From Pseudaminobacter sp040049255 (lineage in GTDB: Bacteria > Pseudomonadota > Alphaproteobacteria > Rhizobiales > Rhizobiaceae): 64,000 bases of DNA. The stretch is from contig NZ_JBDZDR010000004.1 in the NCBI RefSeq assembly GCF_040049255.1, forward strand, positions 62,001 to 126,000, given 5' to 3'. The number at the start of each line of letters is the position of its first letter. Position 1 is the stretch's first letter. This document shows positions 36,520 through 45,515 of the stretch, piece by piece. The notes beneath the pieces were generated by a model that was not told where the DNA came from, searched no databases, and saw only the letters and a program-made list of their open reading frames with translations. Made by a program: the position numbers and the translations under genes.

Positions 36520-38025
36520 TCACAGTTCATGGGGAAAGCCGACACGGTCCAGCGGCCAGACCGGACGGCGGACGCGAACATAGGGTCGAAGGTGCGCCTG
36601 GGGGGTAGCGAGCGCTCCGGTGTCGCAGACGATCACCTGGCCTGCGACCGGCTCAAAGGCGGCACGGAAATGCTGCATCGACTTCACCACCAGAAAACGC
36701 AGTCGCGAGGGCTCGATGCCGAAGGTGCGCACCTGTTGGAGGTCGAGCATCTGCCCCGGCAAGGTGACGATGAGGATGTCGATCCCCTTCACGCGAAACA
36801 CGGCGGTCCGGCCGAAGCTGTGGGTGATACCGCCAAGGATCGGCCCGTCGCCGGTATAGGTGCCGTCCGAAAGGTGAACGATCTCACCCGTTAAAGTAAG
36901 CGGGCCGCCGCCGAAGGCCGGGTCGCACTTGCCGCCGATCGCCAGCGTCACGGTCTCGCCGACCGCGTGCCCATGAAGCTCCGCTGCGGCGGCCGGATCG
37001 ATCATCGGCGCAAAGGCCCCTCCCGCGGCACCAACCTTCAGAAGGGCGGCGAGAAGCGCGGTGGCATCCCCATAGGCGCCGGCGCCCGGGTTGTCGGCAT
37101 AGTCGGCGATCACCAGAGGCCCCTGGGGTGAATCGAAGTCGCGGGCGGCGGCGGCAGCCTCGCTCGGGCTGAGAAAATCGTTCGAGGTCTGCCCACGGCC
37201 CTCCCAGATGGCGTGGGCGAGGTCCTCGGCAATTTCGCGGGCGCGCGGGCCGGCGCCTTCGTCATGCGTCACCAGAACGGTCGGACCCATCTCCTCGATA
37301 TCAGCTTCCGAAAAGCCGGCGTTGATCGAGACGGCGAGGATCCCCGGTTCGGCCTCGAAGGCGCTGGCACGGGTGTAGAGCGCCGCCGTCTGCGGCACAT
37401 CGGTGCGGCCGGCATTGGCCTCGTCGAGCATCGGGCGGTGGGCGCGCAGCGTGCGCGGCCGGACCGCCCCGCGCATCGCCGCATCGAGAAGGCGGCCGGC
37501 ATGGCGGCCGGTCTCGCGCATGTCGACATGCGGATAGGTCTTGTAGCTGACAAATATCTGCGCCTGTTCCACCATCGCGGGCGTGACCATGGCATGCAAG
37601 TCCAGCGTGACAGCGATGGGGAGTGCGTCACCGAGGATGGCACGCAGGCGGGCAAGAAGCTCCCCCTCGCCGTCCTCGCAGAACGTGGGCACCATGGAGC
37701 CGTGCAGGCTGAGCGCCACGCCGTCGAGCGTGGCGCGATGAGTGCGGGCAGCCTCGCAGATGATCCCAGCGATGTGGTCGAAGGCTTCGCGCGAGACGCG
37801 GGCGCCCGGGGTGGCATGTGCTGAAACCGCGTGGGTCACGCGCCAGCCGGCCTCTCGGCCCGCGTCGAGGAACCCCGCCAGTTCGTCATTTACGTCCCCG
37901 AACCGTTCGACGGCCGCCTGGCCGATATCGAGCACACCCTCGCGGAAGTCCTGGAGCGTGGTCTCGCCCTTCTTGAACGTATTGCTTTCATGGACGAAGG
38001 CGGCGGTAAGGACGTGGAATGGCAT
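36520..38025 (-). CDS. M81 family metallopeptidase (MlrC/microcystinase-C-like)
   Basis: A 501-residue M81/DUF1485 protein: FVHESNTF at the N-terminus (zinc ligand region HESNTF), LHGSMV, TLDLHAMVTPAM and YKTYPHVDMRETG in the middle, and VIADYADNPGAGAYGD, the family's metal-binding signature, near 300. MlrC cleaves a small linear peptide in microcystin breakdown; relatives in peptide-transport operons probably act on short or modified peptides. It is the last gene of the ABC transporter operon, 12 bases after the ATPase gene. Confidence 0.9.
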   Translation of the reverse strand: MPFHVLTAAFVHESNTFKKGETTLQDFREGVLDIGQAAVERFGDVNDELAGFLDAGREAGWRVTHAVSAHATPGARVSREAFDHIAGIICEAARTHRATLDGVALSLHGSMVPTFCEDGEGELLARLRAILGDALPIAVTLDLHAMVTPAMVEQAQIFVSYKTYPHVDMRETGRHAGRLLDAAMRGAVRPRTLRAHRPMLDEANAGRTDVPQTAALYTRASAFEAEPGILAVSINAGFSEADIEEMGPTVLVTHDEGAGPRAREIAEDLAHAIWEGRGQTSNDFLSPSEAAAAARDFDSPQGPLVIADYADNPGAGAYGDATALLAALLKVGAAGGAFAPMIDPAAAAELHGHAVGETVTLAIGGKCDPAFGGGPLTLTGEIVHLSDGTYTGDGPILGGITHSFGRTAVFRVKGIDILIVTLPGQMLDLQQVRTFGIEPSRLRFLVVKSMQHFRAAFEPVAGQVIVCDTGALATPQAHLRPYVRVRRPVWPLDRVGFPHEL

Positions 38026-38037
38026 CGGATGTGGCTT

Positions 38038-38985
38038 TCAGAGAGGATGGAAGCAGGCGACGGGATGGACCGGGTCCTGTGACAGCACCGGCCGCTCGCT
38101 GCGGCAGCGGTCGGACGCAAAGGCGCAGCGTGTGGCAAAGGCGCAGCCCGCAGGCAAGGCGAAGGGACTGGGGATCTCACCGCCAAGCGGCGCGATTTCG
38201 CGCCGGCGGGCCGGATCGGGGGCAAAGCCCGACCGCATCAGCGCATCGGTATAGGGGTGGCGTGGCGCGGCTTTGGTGTCCGGCAGCACCTCGACCACCG
38301 AGCCAAGATACATCACCACGATGCGGTCGCAGAAATAGCGCACAAGGCCGAGGTCGTGGCTGATGAACAGGTAGGTCAGCCCCATCTTGTCGCGCAGATC
38401 GGCGAGAAGCGCGATGATCTGGGCCTGGATCGAGACGTCGAGCGAAGCGGTCGGCTCGTCCAGCACGACGAAATCGGGGCGCAGGGCCAGGGCCCGGGCG
38501 ATGCCGACGCGCTGGCGCTGCCCGCCGGAAAGCTGGTGCGGGTAACTGGTCGCAAGCGTTTCCGGCAAGCCGACGGCGGCGAGCATGGCGGCCACGGCGT
38601 CCGGCGGCATCACACGGCCCTGCACCCGGAAGGGCTCGGCCAGCACCCTGGCCAAGGTGAACCTCGGATCGAGACTCGAGTAGGGGTCCTGAAAGACCAT
38701 CGCCATGCGCTTACGCATCGCGCGCAGGGCGGACGCGGACAGGGCGGTCAGTTCGGTGTCGTCAAAGACGACGCGACCGCTGGTCGCCTCGATCAGCCGC
38801 ACGATCAGGCGGGCCAGCGTGGACTTGCCGCAGCCGCTCTCGCCGACCACGCCCAGCACTTCGCCACGGGCGATTTCCAGCGAGACATCGCGCACCGCGA
38901 TCATGGCGCGCTCACGCGAGAACAGGCCGCCGCCGGACCGGAAGCGTTTCGTCAGCCCTTCGATGCGGAGCAGGGGGCCGGTCAC
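38038..38985 (-). CDS. dipeptide/oligopeptide ABC transporter ATPase (DppF/OppF-type)
   Basis: A 315-residue ATPase: Walker A GESGCGKST, signature LSGGQRQRVGIARAL, Walker B FVVLDEPTASLDVS, and the C-terminal oligopeptide-transporter zinc-like segment CAFATRCAFASDRC. The start overlaps the DppD-type stop by four bases. It powers import with its partner ATPase and the two permeases. Confidence 0.93.
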   Translation of the reverse strand: MTGPLLRIEGLTKRFRSGGGLFSRERAMIAVRDVSLEIARGEVLGVVGESGCGKSTLARLIVRLIEATSGRVVFDDTELTALSASALRAMRKRMAMVFQDPYSSLDPRFTLARVLAEPFRVQGRVMPPDAVAAMLAAVGLPETLATSYPHQLSGGQRQRVGIARALALRPDFVVLDEPTASLDVSIQAQIIALLADLRDKMGLTYLFISHDLGLVRYFCDRIVVMYLGSVVEVLPDTKAAPRHPYTDALMRSGFAPDPARRREIAPLGGEIPSPFALPAGCAFATRCAFASDRCRSERPVLSQDPVHPVACFHPL

Positions 38986-39941
38986 GGCGCGGTCCCTGCG
39001 TGATGGCAGGCGACGATTCCCGCGTCTCGGGGTAGAAGCGGCGGGGCGTTGTCCCGGCAGATTCCGGTCGCCCGCCCGCAGCGCGGATGAAAGCGGCAGC
39101 CGGTCGGGAAGGCGAGGGCCGAGGGCACTGCGCCGGGAATGCCGCGAAGGCTGCCCCTGACGGTCGCTTCTTGCGGGATGCAGTCGATCAGGGCGGCGGT
39201 ATAGGGATGGGCGGGGGCCGCGAAAATCGGGCCGACCGGCCCCTCTTCGGCCAGGCGGCCGCTATAGAGCACCGCGACCCGGTCGCAGATCTGCGAGATG
39301 ACCCCCATGTCATGCGTGATAAGCAGCAGCGCCAGCCCGCGGTCGCGCACCAGAGCGCCGAGTATCTGGATGATCTGGGCCTGCACCGTGACATCGAGCG
39401 CCGTGGTCGGCTCGTCGGCGATGATCAACTCGGGTTCGCCGGCAAGCGCCATGGCGATCACGATGCGCTGCTTCATGCCGCCGGAAAGCTGGTGGGGATA
39501 GGCATCGACCACGGCTGCCGCGTCGGGAATGCGCAGTTGGGTCAACAGGTCCAGCGTGCGGGCGCGCGCCGCACTTTTCGTCAGGCGAAGGTGCAGGCGC
39601 GAGACGATATCGACCTGCGCCCCAATCCGCTGCACCGGGTCGAGGGCGGTCATCGGGTTCTGGGTAACGAAACCGATGCGCCGGCCGCGCAGCGCGCGGC
39701 GTTCGGCCTCGCTCATCGCGGCCATATCCCGTCCGGCAAAGCGCACCTCGCCTTCCGTGACGCGCCCGCCGATAAGCGGCAACAACCCCATCGCGGCCAT
39801 GGCGGTCAGCGACTTGCCCGAGCCGCTTTCACCGACGAGGCCGAGGATTCGGCCGGCTTCGACGCTGAGGCTGATGCGGTCGAGGAGCGCCACATTGCCG
39901 ATGGCGACGCTGACGCCCGAGAGTTCCAGAAGCGGACTCAT
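38982..39941 (-). CDS. dipeptide/oligopeptide ABC transporter ATPase (DppD/OppD-type)
   Basis: A 319-residue ATPase: Walker A GESGSGKS, signature LSGGMKQRIVIAMAL, Walker B LIIADEPTTALDVT and the C-terminal CRFHPRCGRATGIC motif typical of OppD. The ATG at 39941 overlaps the permease stop (ATGA); longer open sequence upstream lies inside the permease gene in another frame and is not coding. Confidence 0.93.
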   Translation of the reverse strand: MSPLLELSGVSVAIGNVALLDRISLSVEAGRILGLVGESGSGKSLTAMAAMGLLPLIGGRVTEGEVRFAGRDMAAMSEAERRALRGRRIGFVTQNPMTALDPVQRIGAQVDIVSRLHLRLTKSAARARTLDLLTQLRIPDAAAVVDAYPHQLSGGMKQRIVIAMALAGEPELIIADEPTTALDVTVQAQIIQILGALVRDRGLALLLITHDMGVISQICDRVAVLYSGRLAEEGPVGPIFAAPAHPYTAALIDCIPQEATVRGSLRGIPGAVPSALAFPTGCRFHPRCGRATGICRDNAPPLLPRDAGIVACHHAGTAP

Positions 39942-40786
39942 CCGGCACCCCGCAGCTTCGAACGGATATCGAGTTCGGCGATCAGCGCATCGCCATAAAG
40001 GTTGATCGCCAGCACCGTCGCCGCCACGGCAAGGCCCGGAAAGATGATGATCCAGGGCGCCTTGAACATCAGCGCCGAGCCGGCTGACATCATGCCGCCC
40101 CAGGAGGGCACCGGCGGCTGCGCGCCGAGGCCGAAAAAGCCGAGCGTCGCTTCGAGGATGATCGCATCGCCCGTGGCCAGCATTGCCGCGACGAGCACGG
40201 GGGCGAACGCGTTGGGCAACAGGTGGCGCAGCAGGATATGCGTGTTGCCGGCCCCGAGACTGCGCGCCGCCTCGACAAAGGTCTCCCCCTTCAGCGTCAT
40301 GATCTGGGCCCGGGTCAGGCGGGTGAACTGCGCCAGATAGGCAACGGCGATGGCGATCATGGTGCCAGTGGTGCCGGGGCCAATGATGGCGACCAGGATC
40401 AGCGCGATCAGGATCTCCGGGAAGGACCAGGTCAGGTCGACGACCACCGTCACAGTGCGATCGAACCGGCCGCCGAACCACGCAGCGGCCGCGCCGAGCA
40501 CCATGCCGCATGCCACCGACAGCGAGATCGCGGTGGCGCTGACCGAAAGCGATGTGCGGGCGCCGTACATAAGGCGGGTCAAAAGGTCCCGCCCGAACTC
40601 GTCCGTGCCCAGCCAATGCGCCGCCGAGGCCGAGCCATAGGCCTCCTTCAAGGCCTGCGCGTCATAGGCATAGGGCGAGATCACCGGGGCGAAAAGCGCT
40701 GCTGCGACGATAAGGATGAGCCACGCGCCGGCGATGCCGCCGACCGGCCAGCGAAGCGCACGCAACGGGGCAGGCCACGCGCTCAT
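39938..40786 (-). CDS. dipeptide ABC transporter permease (DppC-type)
   Basis: A 282-residue permease with six predicted helices, the DppC-type N-terminal extension (APVISPYAYDAQ, HWLGTDEFGRDLLTRLMYGARTSL) and the EAA loop EAARSLGAGNTHILLRHLLPN. The start at 40786 overlaps the DppB-type stop by four bases. Confidence 0.92.
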   Translation of the reverse strand: MSAWPAPLRALRWPVGGIAGAWLILIVAAALFAPVISPYAYDAQALKEAYGSASAAHWLGTDEFGRDLLTRLMYGARTSLSVSATAISLSVACGMVLGAAAAWFGGRFDRTVTVVVDLTWSFPEILIALILVAIIGPGTTGTMIAIAVAYLAQFTRLTRAQIMTLKGETFVEAARSLGAGNTHILLRHLLPNAFAPVLVAAMLATGDAIILEATLGFFGLGAQPPVPSWGGMMSAGSALMFKAPWIIIFPGLAVAATVLAINLYGDALIAELDIRSKLRGAG

Positions 40787-41709
40787 GCCATCGCCGCCCT
40801 GACGCGCGGATCCATCATCGCCTGCAGGACGTCGCCCAGGAGCGTGCCCAGCATCACCGCCATCGCCAGCATCAGCAGGCACGCCTGCACCACCGGATAG
40901 TCATGCTGACCGAGCGACTTGATCAGCAGGGTCCCGAGACCCGGACGGGCAAACACCACCTCGACGGTGATCGCTCCGCCGAGGATCCAGCCGATCCTGA
41001 GCGCGAGGATCGTCACCACCGGGATCAGCGCGTGGCGAAGGACGTGAAGGAGTTCGATGCGCCAGGGCGGCAGGCCCTTGGCGTGCAGAAGCGTGACGAA
41101 GTCCTGCCTGACGGCCTCGATCATCGCCACGCGGGTGATGCGCGTGACCAGCGCGGTGCCGCCGAGGCCGATCGTCAGAACCGGAAGCACCAGCGAGTTC
41201 CAGCCGCGCGCGCCGGAAACCGGGAACCATCCCATCCAGACGGAAAAGATCAGCATCAGGATCAGCCCCAGCCAGAAGTTGGGCATGGTGGAGCCAAGGA
41301 GCACGCCACCCATGATGGCGCGATCCGGCCAGCGGTCGCGCCAGAGCGCCGCGATGATCCCCAGCGTTATTCCCACGACACTCGAGAAAAGCAGCGCCAG
41401 GCCGCCCAGGCGCAAGGAATGCGGCATCGCCTGCGCGATCAGTTCGGCAACCGGCCGGCGCGCCACGATGGCCATGCCGAGATCCCCCTGGAGCACCTTT
41501 CCAAGCCAGATGCCGTATTGCACCGGCAGCGCCCGGTCGAGACCGTAGCGCGCCTCCATCTCGGCGCGGGCCGAAGCCGGCGACCCGACCTTCAACAGGT
41601 TGTCGATCGGGTCACCAGGTATGAAGTGGAGAATGGAGAAGATCACCACCGACACGGCCAGGAAAACCGGCACGAGCATCAGCACACGGCGGATCAGCCA
41701 CGGCAGCAT
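40783..41709 (-). CDS. dipeptide ABC transporter permease (DppB-type)
   Basis: A 308-residue permease: LIRRVLMLVPVFLAVSVVIFSILHFIPGDP in part at the N-terminus, RYGLDRALPVQYGIWLGKVLQGDLG, and the EAA loop LHAKGLPPWRIELLHVLRHALIP in part. Six helices. It follows the binding-protein gene by 27 bases. Confidence 0.93.
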   Translation of the reverse strand: MLPWLIRRVLMLVPVFLAVSVVIFSILHFIPGDPIDNLLKVGSPASARAEMEARYGLDRALPVQYGIWLGKVLQGDLGMAIVARRPVAELIAQAMPHSLRLGGLALLFSSVVGITLGIIAALWRDRWPDRAIMGGVLLGSTMPNFWLGLILMLIFSVWMGWFPVSGARGWNSLVLPVLTIGLGGTALVTRITRVAMIEAVRQDFVTLLHAKGLPPWRIELLHVLRHALIPVVTILALRIGWILGGAITVEVVFARPGLGTLLIKSLGQHDYPVVQACLLMLAMAVMLGTLLGDVLQAMMDPRVRAAMA

Positions 41710-41736
41710 GCCGGTCCTCCCTTGCCGCGGTCGCGC

Positions 41737-43305
41737 CTACTCCTTCACCTCCATGTCCATTATCGCCACCGTGCTGATGCCAGGCGCATTGATCTCTTCG
41801 GGCATGACCAGGCGGTCCTTGTTGTAGGCGACCGCCTGGACTGGCTGATAGATCGGCGCCATCGGGAACTGGGTCAGCACATAGTCATGATAGGTGGTGA
41901 AATTCGCCACGCGCTCCTCCATGTTTTTCGAGCCGGTCATGGCTCTTGCGCGCAGTTCTTCCGCCTTGGGGTCGTTGAACATGGAAACGTTGGGATAGCC
42001 GAGCCGGTCGGCGCCGAAGAACCAGTCGACGATGTCGGCATTGTCCCAGTTATAGGAACGCACGGCCAGTTGCTGGTTGCCGGTCTTGTACTGGTCGCGG
42101 ATCATCGAACTGTCGAAGGTGGTGATGTCGGCTTCGATGCCGACCGCCTTTAGTTGCGCCTGGATCACTTCGGAGAGGCGGCGGAAGATTGAATCCGACT
42201 GAGTCCACAGGCTGACCTTCAGGGGGGCGCCGTCCTTGGCCCTCACGCCGTTTTCACCCATCTGCCAGCCGGCCTCGTCCAGCAGCGCATTCGCGCGGTC
42301 AGGATCGAAGTGGATCCTGGCGCTGTCAGAGACACGGCTTTCCGGCAAGGCCGAAATCAGGAACGTGTCGGCCACGGATCCGATTCCCCCGAAGACCGAT
42401 GCCAGTATTTCTTCCTGGTTGATCGCCTTGGCCGCCGCCTCGCGCACGCGGATGTCGTCGAAGGGGGCCTTCGTCACATTGATCGGCATGTAGTAGACGT
42501 CCTCGCCAGGCATGGTCAGGACGGCGAGGTTCGCACTCTTCTCCACCTCGGTGGTGAGGTCGGCGGGAACGCTCAGCAGAAGGTCGACGCCGCCGGTCTT
42601 GAGTTCCAGCAGCGCCGTCGAATCCTCGGCGATCTCGCGCAGCGTCAGCTTGGCGATCTTCACCGGCCCGGCGTTTTTGGCCAGAGACGGACCCCACTTG
42701 TAATCGTCGTTGCGAACAAGCACCGTCTCCTGGCCGATCGTAAAGCTTTCCAGCTTGAACGGTCCGGTGCCATACACCTCGGTCACGCCGAAATTCTCGC
42801 CGAGCGCGGCCCTGGACTCCGGTTCGACGACCGACATGTAGCTCGAAGACAGGTTGTAGAGCAGGTTGGGCTCCGGCCGCGCCATCACGAACTTCACCGT
42901 GTCGCCGTCGATCACCTGAACCTCGGCGATCGCCTCGCTCATATAGGCGTTCTCGCTGGCCTTGAACTGTTCCAGCCAGGCCTTGACCGCACCGGAGTCG
43001 AACGGCTTGCCGTTGTGGAATGTCACGCCCTTCTTGAGATGAAACGTCCAGGCCATGCCGTCCGGCGCTTCTTCCCAGCTTTCCGCAAGCCAGGGGTGAT
43101 AGGACAGGTCCGCTGCCTGGCTCACCAGGCGGTCGAAGATCAGCACGGTCCCGCGGCCCAGATTGTTGGCCCGGATCGGATCCAGCGTCGGTATCCCCAC
43201 TTCGCTGTTGGGAGCGACGAACACTGCCTCCTGGGCCTGGGCGGCGAAGATCGCGACAAGGCTGACGGAGGCTGAAATCAAGGTCTTGCGGAAGGGAAAG
43301 GTCAT
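41737..43305 (-). CDS. periplasmic peptide-binding protein (SBP_bac_5 family)
   Basis: A 522-residue binding protein with signal peptide MTFPFRKTLISASVSLVAIF (cleaved after AAQAQ) and family-5 features: LAESWEEAPDGMAWTFHLKKGVTFHNGKPF in part (residues about 75-105) and YGTGPFKLESF near 170. It captures the substrate for the DppBCDF-type transporter. GAGGAAAC lies before the ATG at 43305. The substrate is probably a di- or oligopeptide, inferred from the family and from the M81 peptidase in the operon. Confidence 0.92.
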   Translation of the reverse strand: MTFPFRKTLISASVSLVAIFAAQAQEAVFVAPNSEVGIPTLDPIRANNLGRGTVLIFDRLVSQAADLSYHPWLAESWEEAPDGMAWTFHLKKGVTFHNGKPFDSGAVKAWLEQFKASENAYMSEAIAEVQVIDGDTVKFVMARPEPNLLYNLSSSYMSVVEPESRAALGENFGVTEVYGTGPFKLESFTIGQETVLVRNDDYKWGPSLAKNAGPVKIAKLTLREIAEDSTALLELKTGGVDLLLSVPADLTTEVEKSANLAVLTMPGEDVYYMPINVTKAPFDDIRVREAAAKAINQEEILASVFGGIGSVADTFLISALPESRVSDSARIHFDPDRANALLDEAGWQMGENGVRAKDGAPLKVSLWTQSDSIFRRLSEVIQAQLKAVGIEADITTFDSSMIRDQYKTGNQQLAVRSYNWDNADIVDWFFGADRLGYPNVSMFNDPKAEELRARAMTGSKNMEERVANFTTYHDYVLTQFPMAPIYQPVQAVAYNKDRLVMPEEINAPGISTVAIMDMEVKE

Positions 43306-43334
43306 GGCGTTTCCTCTGTGTTGGAACCTGTGGT

Positions 43335-44267
43335 TCACTTTTTGCCCGGACTGCGCCCGGGAACGATATGGCCGACGAACTCGTCGTAGAGGGCTGAAAC
43401 GCGGGCAATCCTGGTTTCGACGTCGGCCCCCAGCTCGCGAAAGACGCCATTCACCATCAGCCCTATCAGGGAGGACATGGCCGAGGTGGCGTCCCAGAAT
43501 TGATTGAGGTCGGTCGGCACGGCGAACAATTCGGTGACGACGCCGGGCGCCCAGTCGCAATAGGGATCGGTGATCAGCGTCACCGGAATCTCCTCGTCTC
43601 GCGCGGCCAATGCCAGATCGTGCGTCAGGCGCGAATAGCGCAACCCATCGATCAGGACGAGCGTGGTCTCGGCCGCTTCTCCCAGCAGGATTTCCGCGAA
43701 ATGGCCGCCCGCGACATCTGCCAGATGCACGCCTGGCCGTAGATACTGCAGGTTGTGGGCCAGTTCGACAGCGTGGCCGCGCTCCGTCTGGAACCCCGCG
43801 ATGAAGACCGAGCGCCGCCGCGCCAGCCGCTCGATCGCCGCCTCGAAGGCCGGCGTCGCCGCAAGCTCGTATACGGTGACAAGCGCGGCAATCTCGCGTT
43901 CCAGCGCCCGCGCGAGTTCCGCCCCGCCTTCGCGACTGCGGCGGTGGAAATCCTTCAGCCGATCGCCGATGAGCCAGGGCTTGTCGCCCAGATCCGCCTG
44001 GAGGCCGGATTTCATGTCCTTGAGATGGCGGTAGCCGATGGAGCGGCAGAACCGGCCGACAGAGGCCTCGGAAACCCCCACCTTGCGGGCAAGCGTCGCC
44101 GCGGTCTCGAATGGCAGCGACGACTGGTTGGCCAGCAGATAATGCGCCAGCGCGCGCTCCGAAGGCGTGCCGCCTTCCACGGCTGCGGTCAGACGGTCAT
44201 GCAGATTGCCGTCAAAGGCGGTCCGATCGGCCGTACCGTTAGATTGCGCCTCCTGCGAGCGGCCCAC
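43335..44267 (-). CDS. RpiR/MurR-family transcriptional regulator with SIS domain
   Basis: A 310-residue regulator: RpiR-type helix-turn-helix in the N-terminus (LARKVGVSEASVGRFCRSIGYRHLKDMKSG in part, residues about 60-90) and a SIS domain (about 130-270; VFIAGFQTERGHAVELAHNLQYL). It starts at a GTG behind GGGAG. It heads the transporter operon and is divergent from the racemase gene, so it probably controls both directions. Its SIS domain normally binds sugar phosphates; the effector here is unknown. Confidence 0.9.
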   Translation of the reverse strand: MGRSQEAQSNGTADRTAFDGNLHDRLTAAVEGGTPSERALAHYLLANQSSLPFETAATLARKVGVSEASVGRFCRSIGYRHLKDMKSGLQADLGDKPWLIGDRLKDFHRRSREGGAELARALEREIAALVTVYELAATPAFEAAIERLARRRSVFIAGFQTERGHAVELAHNLQYLRPGVHLADVAGGHFAEILLGEAAETTLVLIDGLRYSRLTHDLALAARDEEIPVTLITDPYCDWAPGVVTELFAVPTDLNQFWDATSAMSSLIGLMVNGVFRELGADVETRIARVSALYDEFVGHIVPGRSPGKK

Positions 44268-44300
44268 CGGCTCTCCCCTCCCGTGTTAGATGAACTTAGC

Positions 44301-44318
44301 GTGACAGGAATCTTTCAC
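44301..44318. promoter_or_regulatory. candidate operator GTGA-N10-TCAC in divergent promoter
   Basis: An inverted repeat GTGACAGGAATCTTTCAC lies in the 114-base spacer between the RpiR gene and the racemase gene. Its position suits an operator of the RpiR-type regulator, but half-sites are short and no family consensus is known to me. Confidence 0.3.
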
Positions 44319-44381
44319 CTCGTCAACAATGCAAGTAAACTGTAAAGATGCTTCGGAAGCGCACTGCTGAGGATGCCCGCC

Positions 44382-45515
44382 ATGCCCGATTCCACGTCCA
44401 CCCGCCTGCCGCTTCGCATCGACGGCGCCGAATTGCGCCTGGTGCGGCTGCCGCTGGTGAACCCGTTCACCATCGCCACCGGCACGATGACCGAAAAGAT
44501 TTTCCCGCTGCTGATCCTTCGCTCGGGCGGGCTGGAAGGCTACGCGGAGGGCGTGATGGACACGCTGCCCGATTATCTGGAAGAGACGGTAACCGGGGCG
44601 ATTGACCTTCTGGCGACCGTGCTTTTGCCGCAGGTTCTGGGTAAGGCGTTCCCCCATCCGTCATCGCTGGCGCGGGCTCTCGAGCCATGGCGCGGCAACT
44701 TCATGGCCCGGGCGACGCTGGAGATGGCCTTCTGGGACCTGTGGGCCAAGGCGCTTGACATGCCGCTCCAGACCGCGCTCGGCGGCGAGGGCGAGGCGGT
44801 GGACGTCGGCGTCTCGCTTGGCATCGCGCCGATTGCCGCGACGCTGGACAGCGTCGCCGCCCATGTGCGGCAGGGCTACAGGCGGATCAAACTCAAGGTG
44901 AAGCGCGGCCACGACATCGCGCTCCTCAAGGCCGTTCGGCAGGACTTCCCGGACGCCCATCTGACCGTGGATGCGAATTGCAGCTATACGCTGGCTGATA
45001 CCGACCTGATCAGGCGAATGGACGAATTCGACCTCGACTACATCGAGCAGCCGCTGGCCTGGGACGACATCCACGATCACGCCACGCTGCAATCGCGCGT
45101 CCGCACGCCGATCTGCCTAGACGAATGCATCCGCACGGTGGAGCACGCGCGCAAGGCGCTGCAAGCGGATGCGGCACGGGTGATCAACATCAAGGTTGGG
45201 CGCGTCGGTGGCCATGCGGCGGCGCGCGCCATCCACGATCTGTGCGCAGCCTTCTGCGTGCCGGTCTGGTGCGGGGGGATGCTGGAATCGGGAATCGGCC
45301 GGGCGCACAACATCCACCTCTCGACGCTGCCGAATTTCACAAAGCCCGGCGACACCTCCTCGGCCAGCCGCTATTTTACCCGCGACATCATCGAGCAGAA
45401 ACTCGAAGCCCGGGACGGAAGGATGCCGGTGCCCGAAGGTCCCGGTATCGGCGTGACGCTAGACCGGCATTATCTCGCCACCGCCACCTTGTCGCGGCAG
45501 GAATTTCGGTCATGA
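44382..45515 (+). CDS. enolase-superfamily N-succinylamino acid racemase / o-succinylbenzoate synthase-like
   Basis: A 377-residue MLE-subgroup enzyme. Catalytic residues are all present: KxK in RRIKLKVKRG (Lys about 170 and 172), metal ligands Asp in LTVDANCSY, Glu in YIEQPL, Asp in CLDECIR, and the second acid/base Lys in VINIKVGRVGG. WCGGMLESGIGRAHN is characteristic of the OSBS/NSAR branch. As no menaquinone genes are near and the next gene is a COG3375 GNAT, racemisation of N-succinyl amino acids is the likelier role. The ATG at 44382 has TGAGG ahead of it; an ATG at 44373 is also possible. Confidence 0.88.
   Translation: MPDSTSTRLPLRIDGAELRLVRLPLVNPFTIATGTMTEKIFPLLILRSGGLEGYAEGVMDTLPDYLEETVTGAIDLLATVLLPQVLGKAFPHPSSLARALEPWRGNFMARATLEMAFWDLWAKALDMPLQTALGGEGEAVDVGVSLGIAPIAATLDSVAAHVRQGYRRIKLKVKRGHDIALLKAVRQDFPDAHLTVDANCSYTLADTDLIRRMDEFDLDYIEQPLAWDDIHDHATLQSRVRTPICLDECIRTVEHARKALQADAARVINIKVGRVGGHAAARAIHDLCAAFCVPVWCGGMLESGIGRAHNIHLSTLPNFTKPGDTSSASRYFTRDIIEQKLEARDGRMPVPEGPGIGVTLDRHYLATATLSRQEFRS

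Noticed and set aside
40903..42153. 416-codon plus-strand frame opposite the DppB and binding-protein genes
   Set aside because: Charged low-complexity antisense product spanning two real genes and the gap between them.
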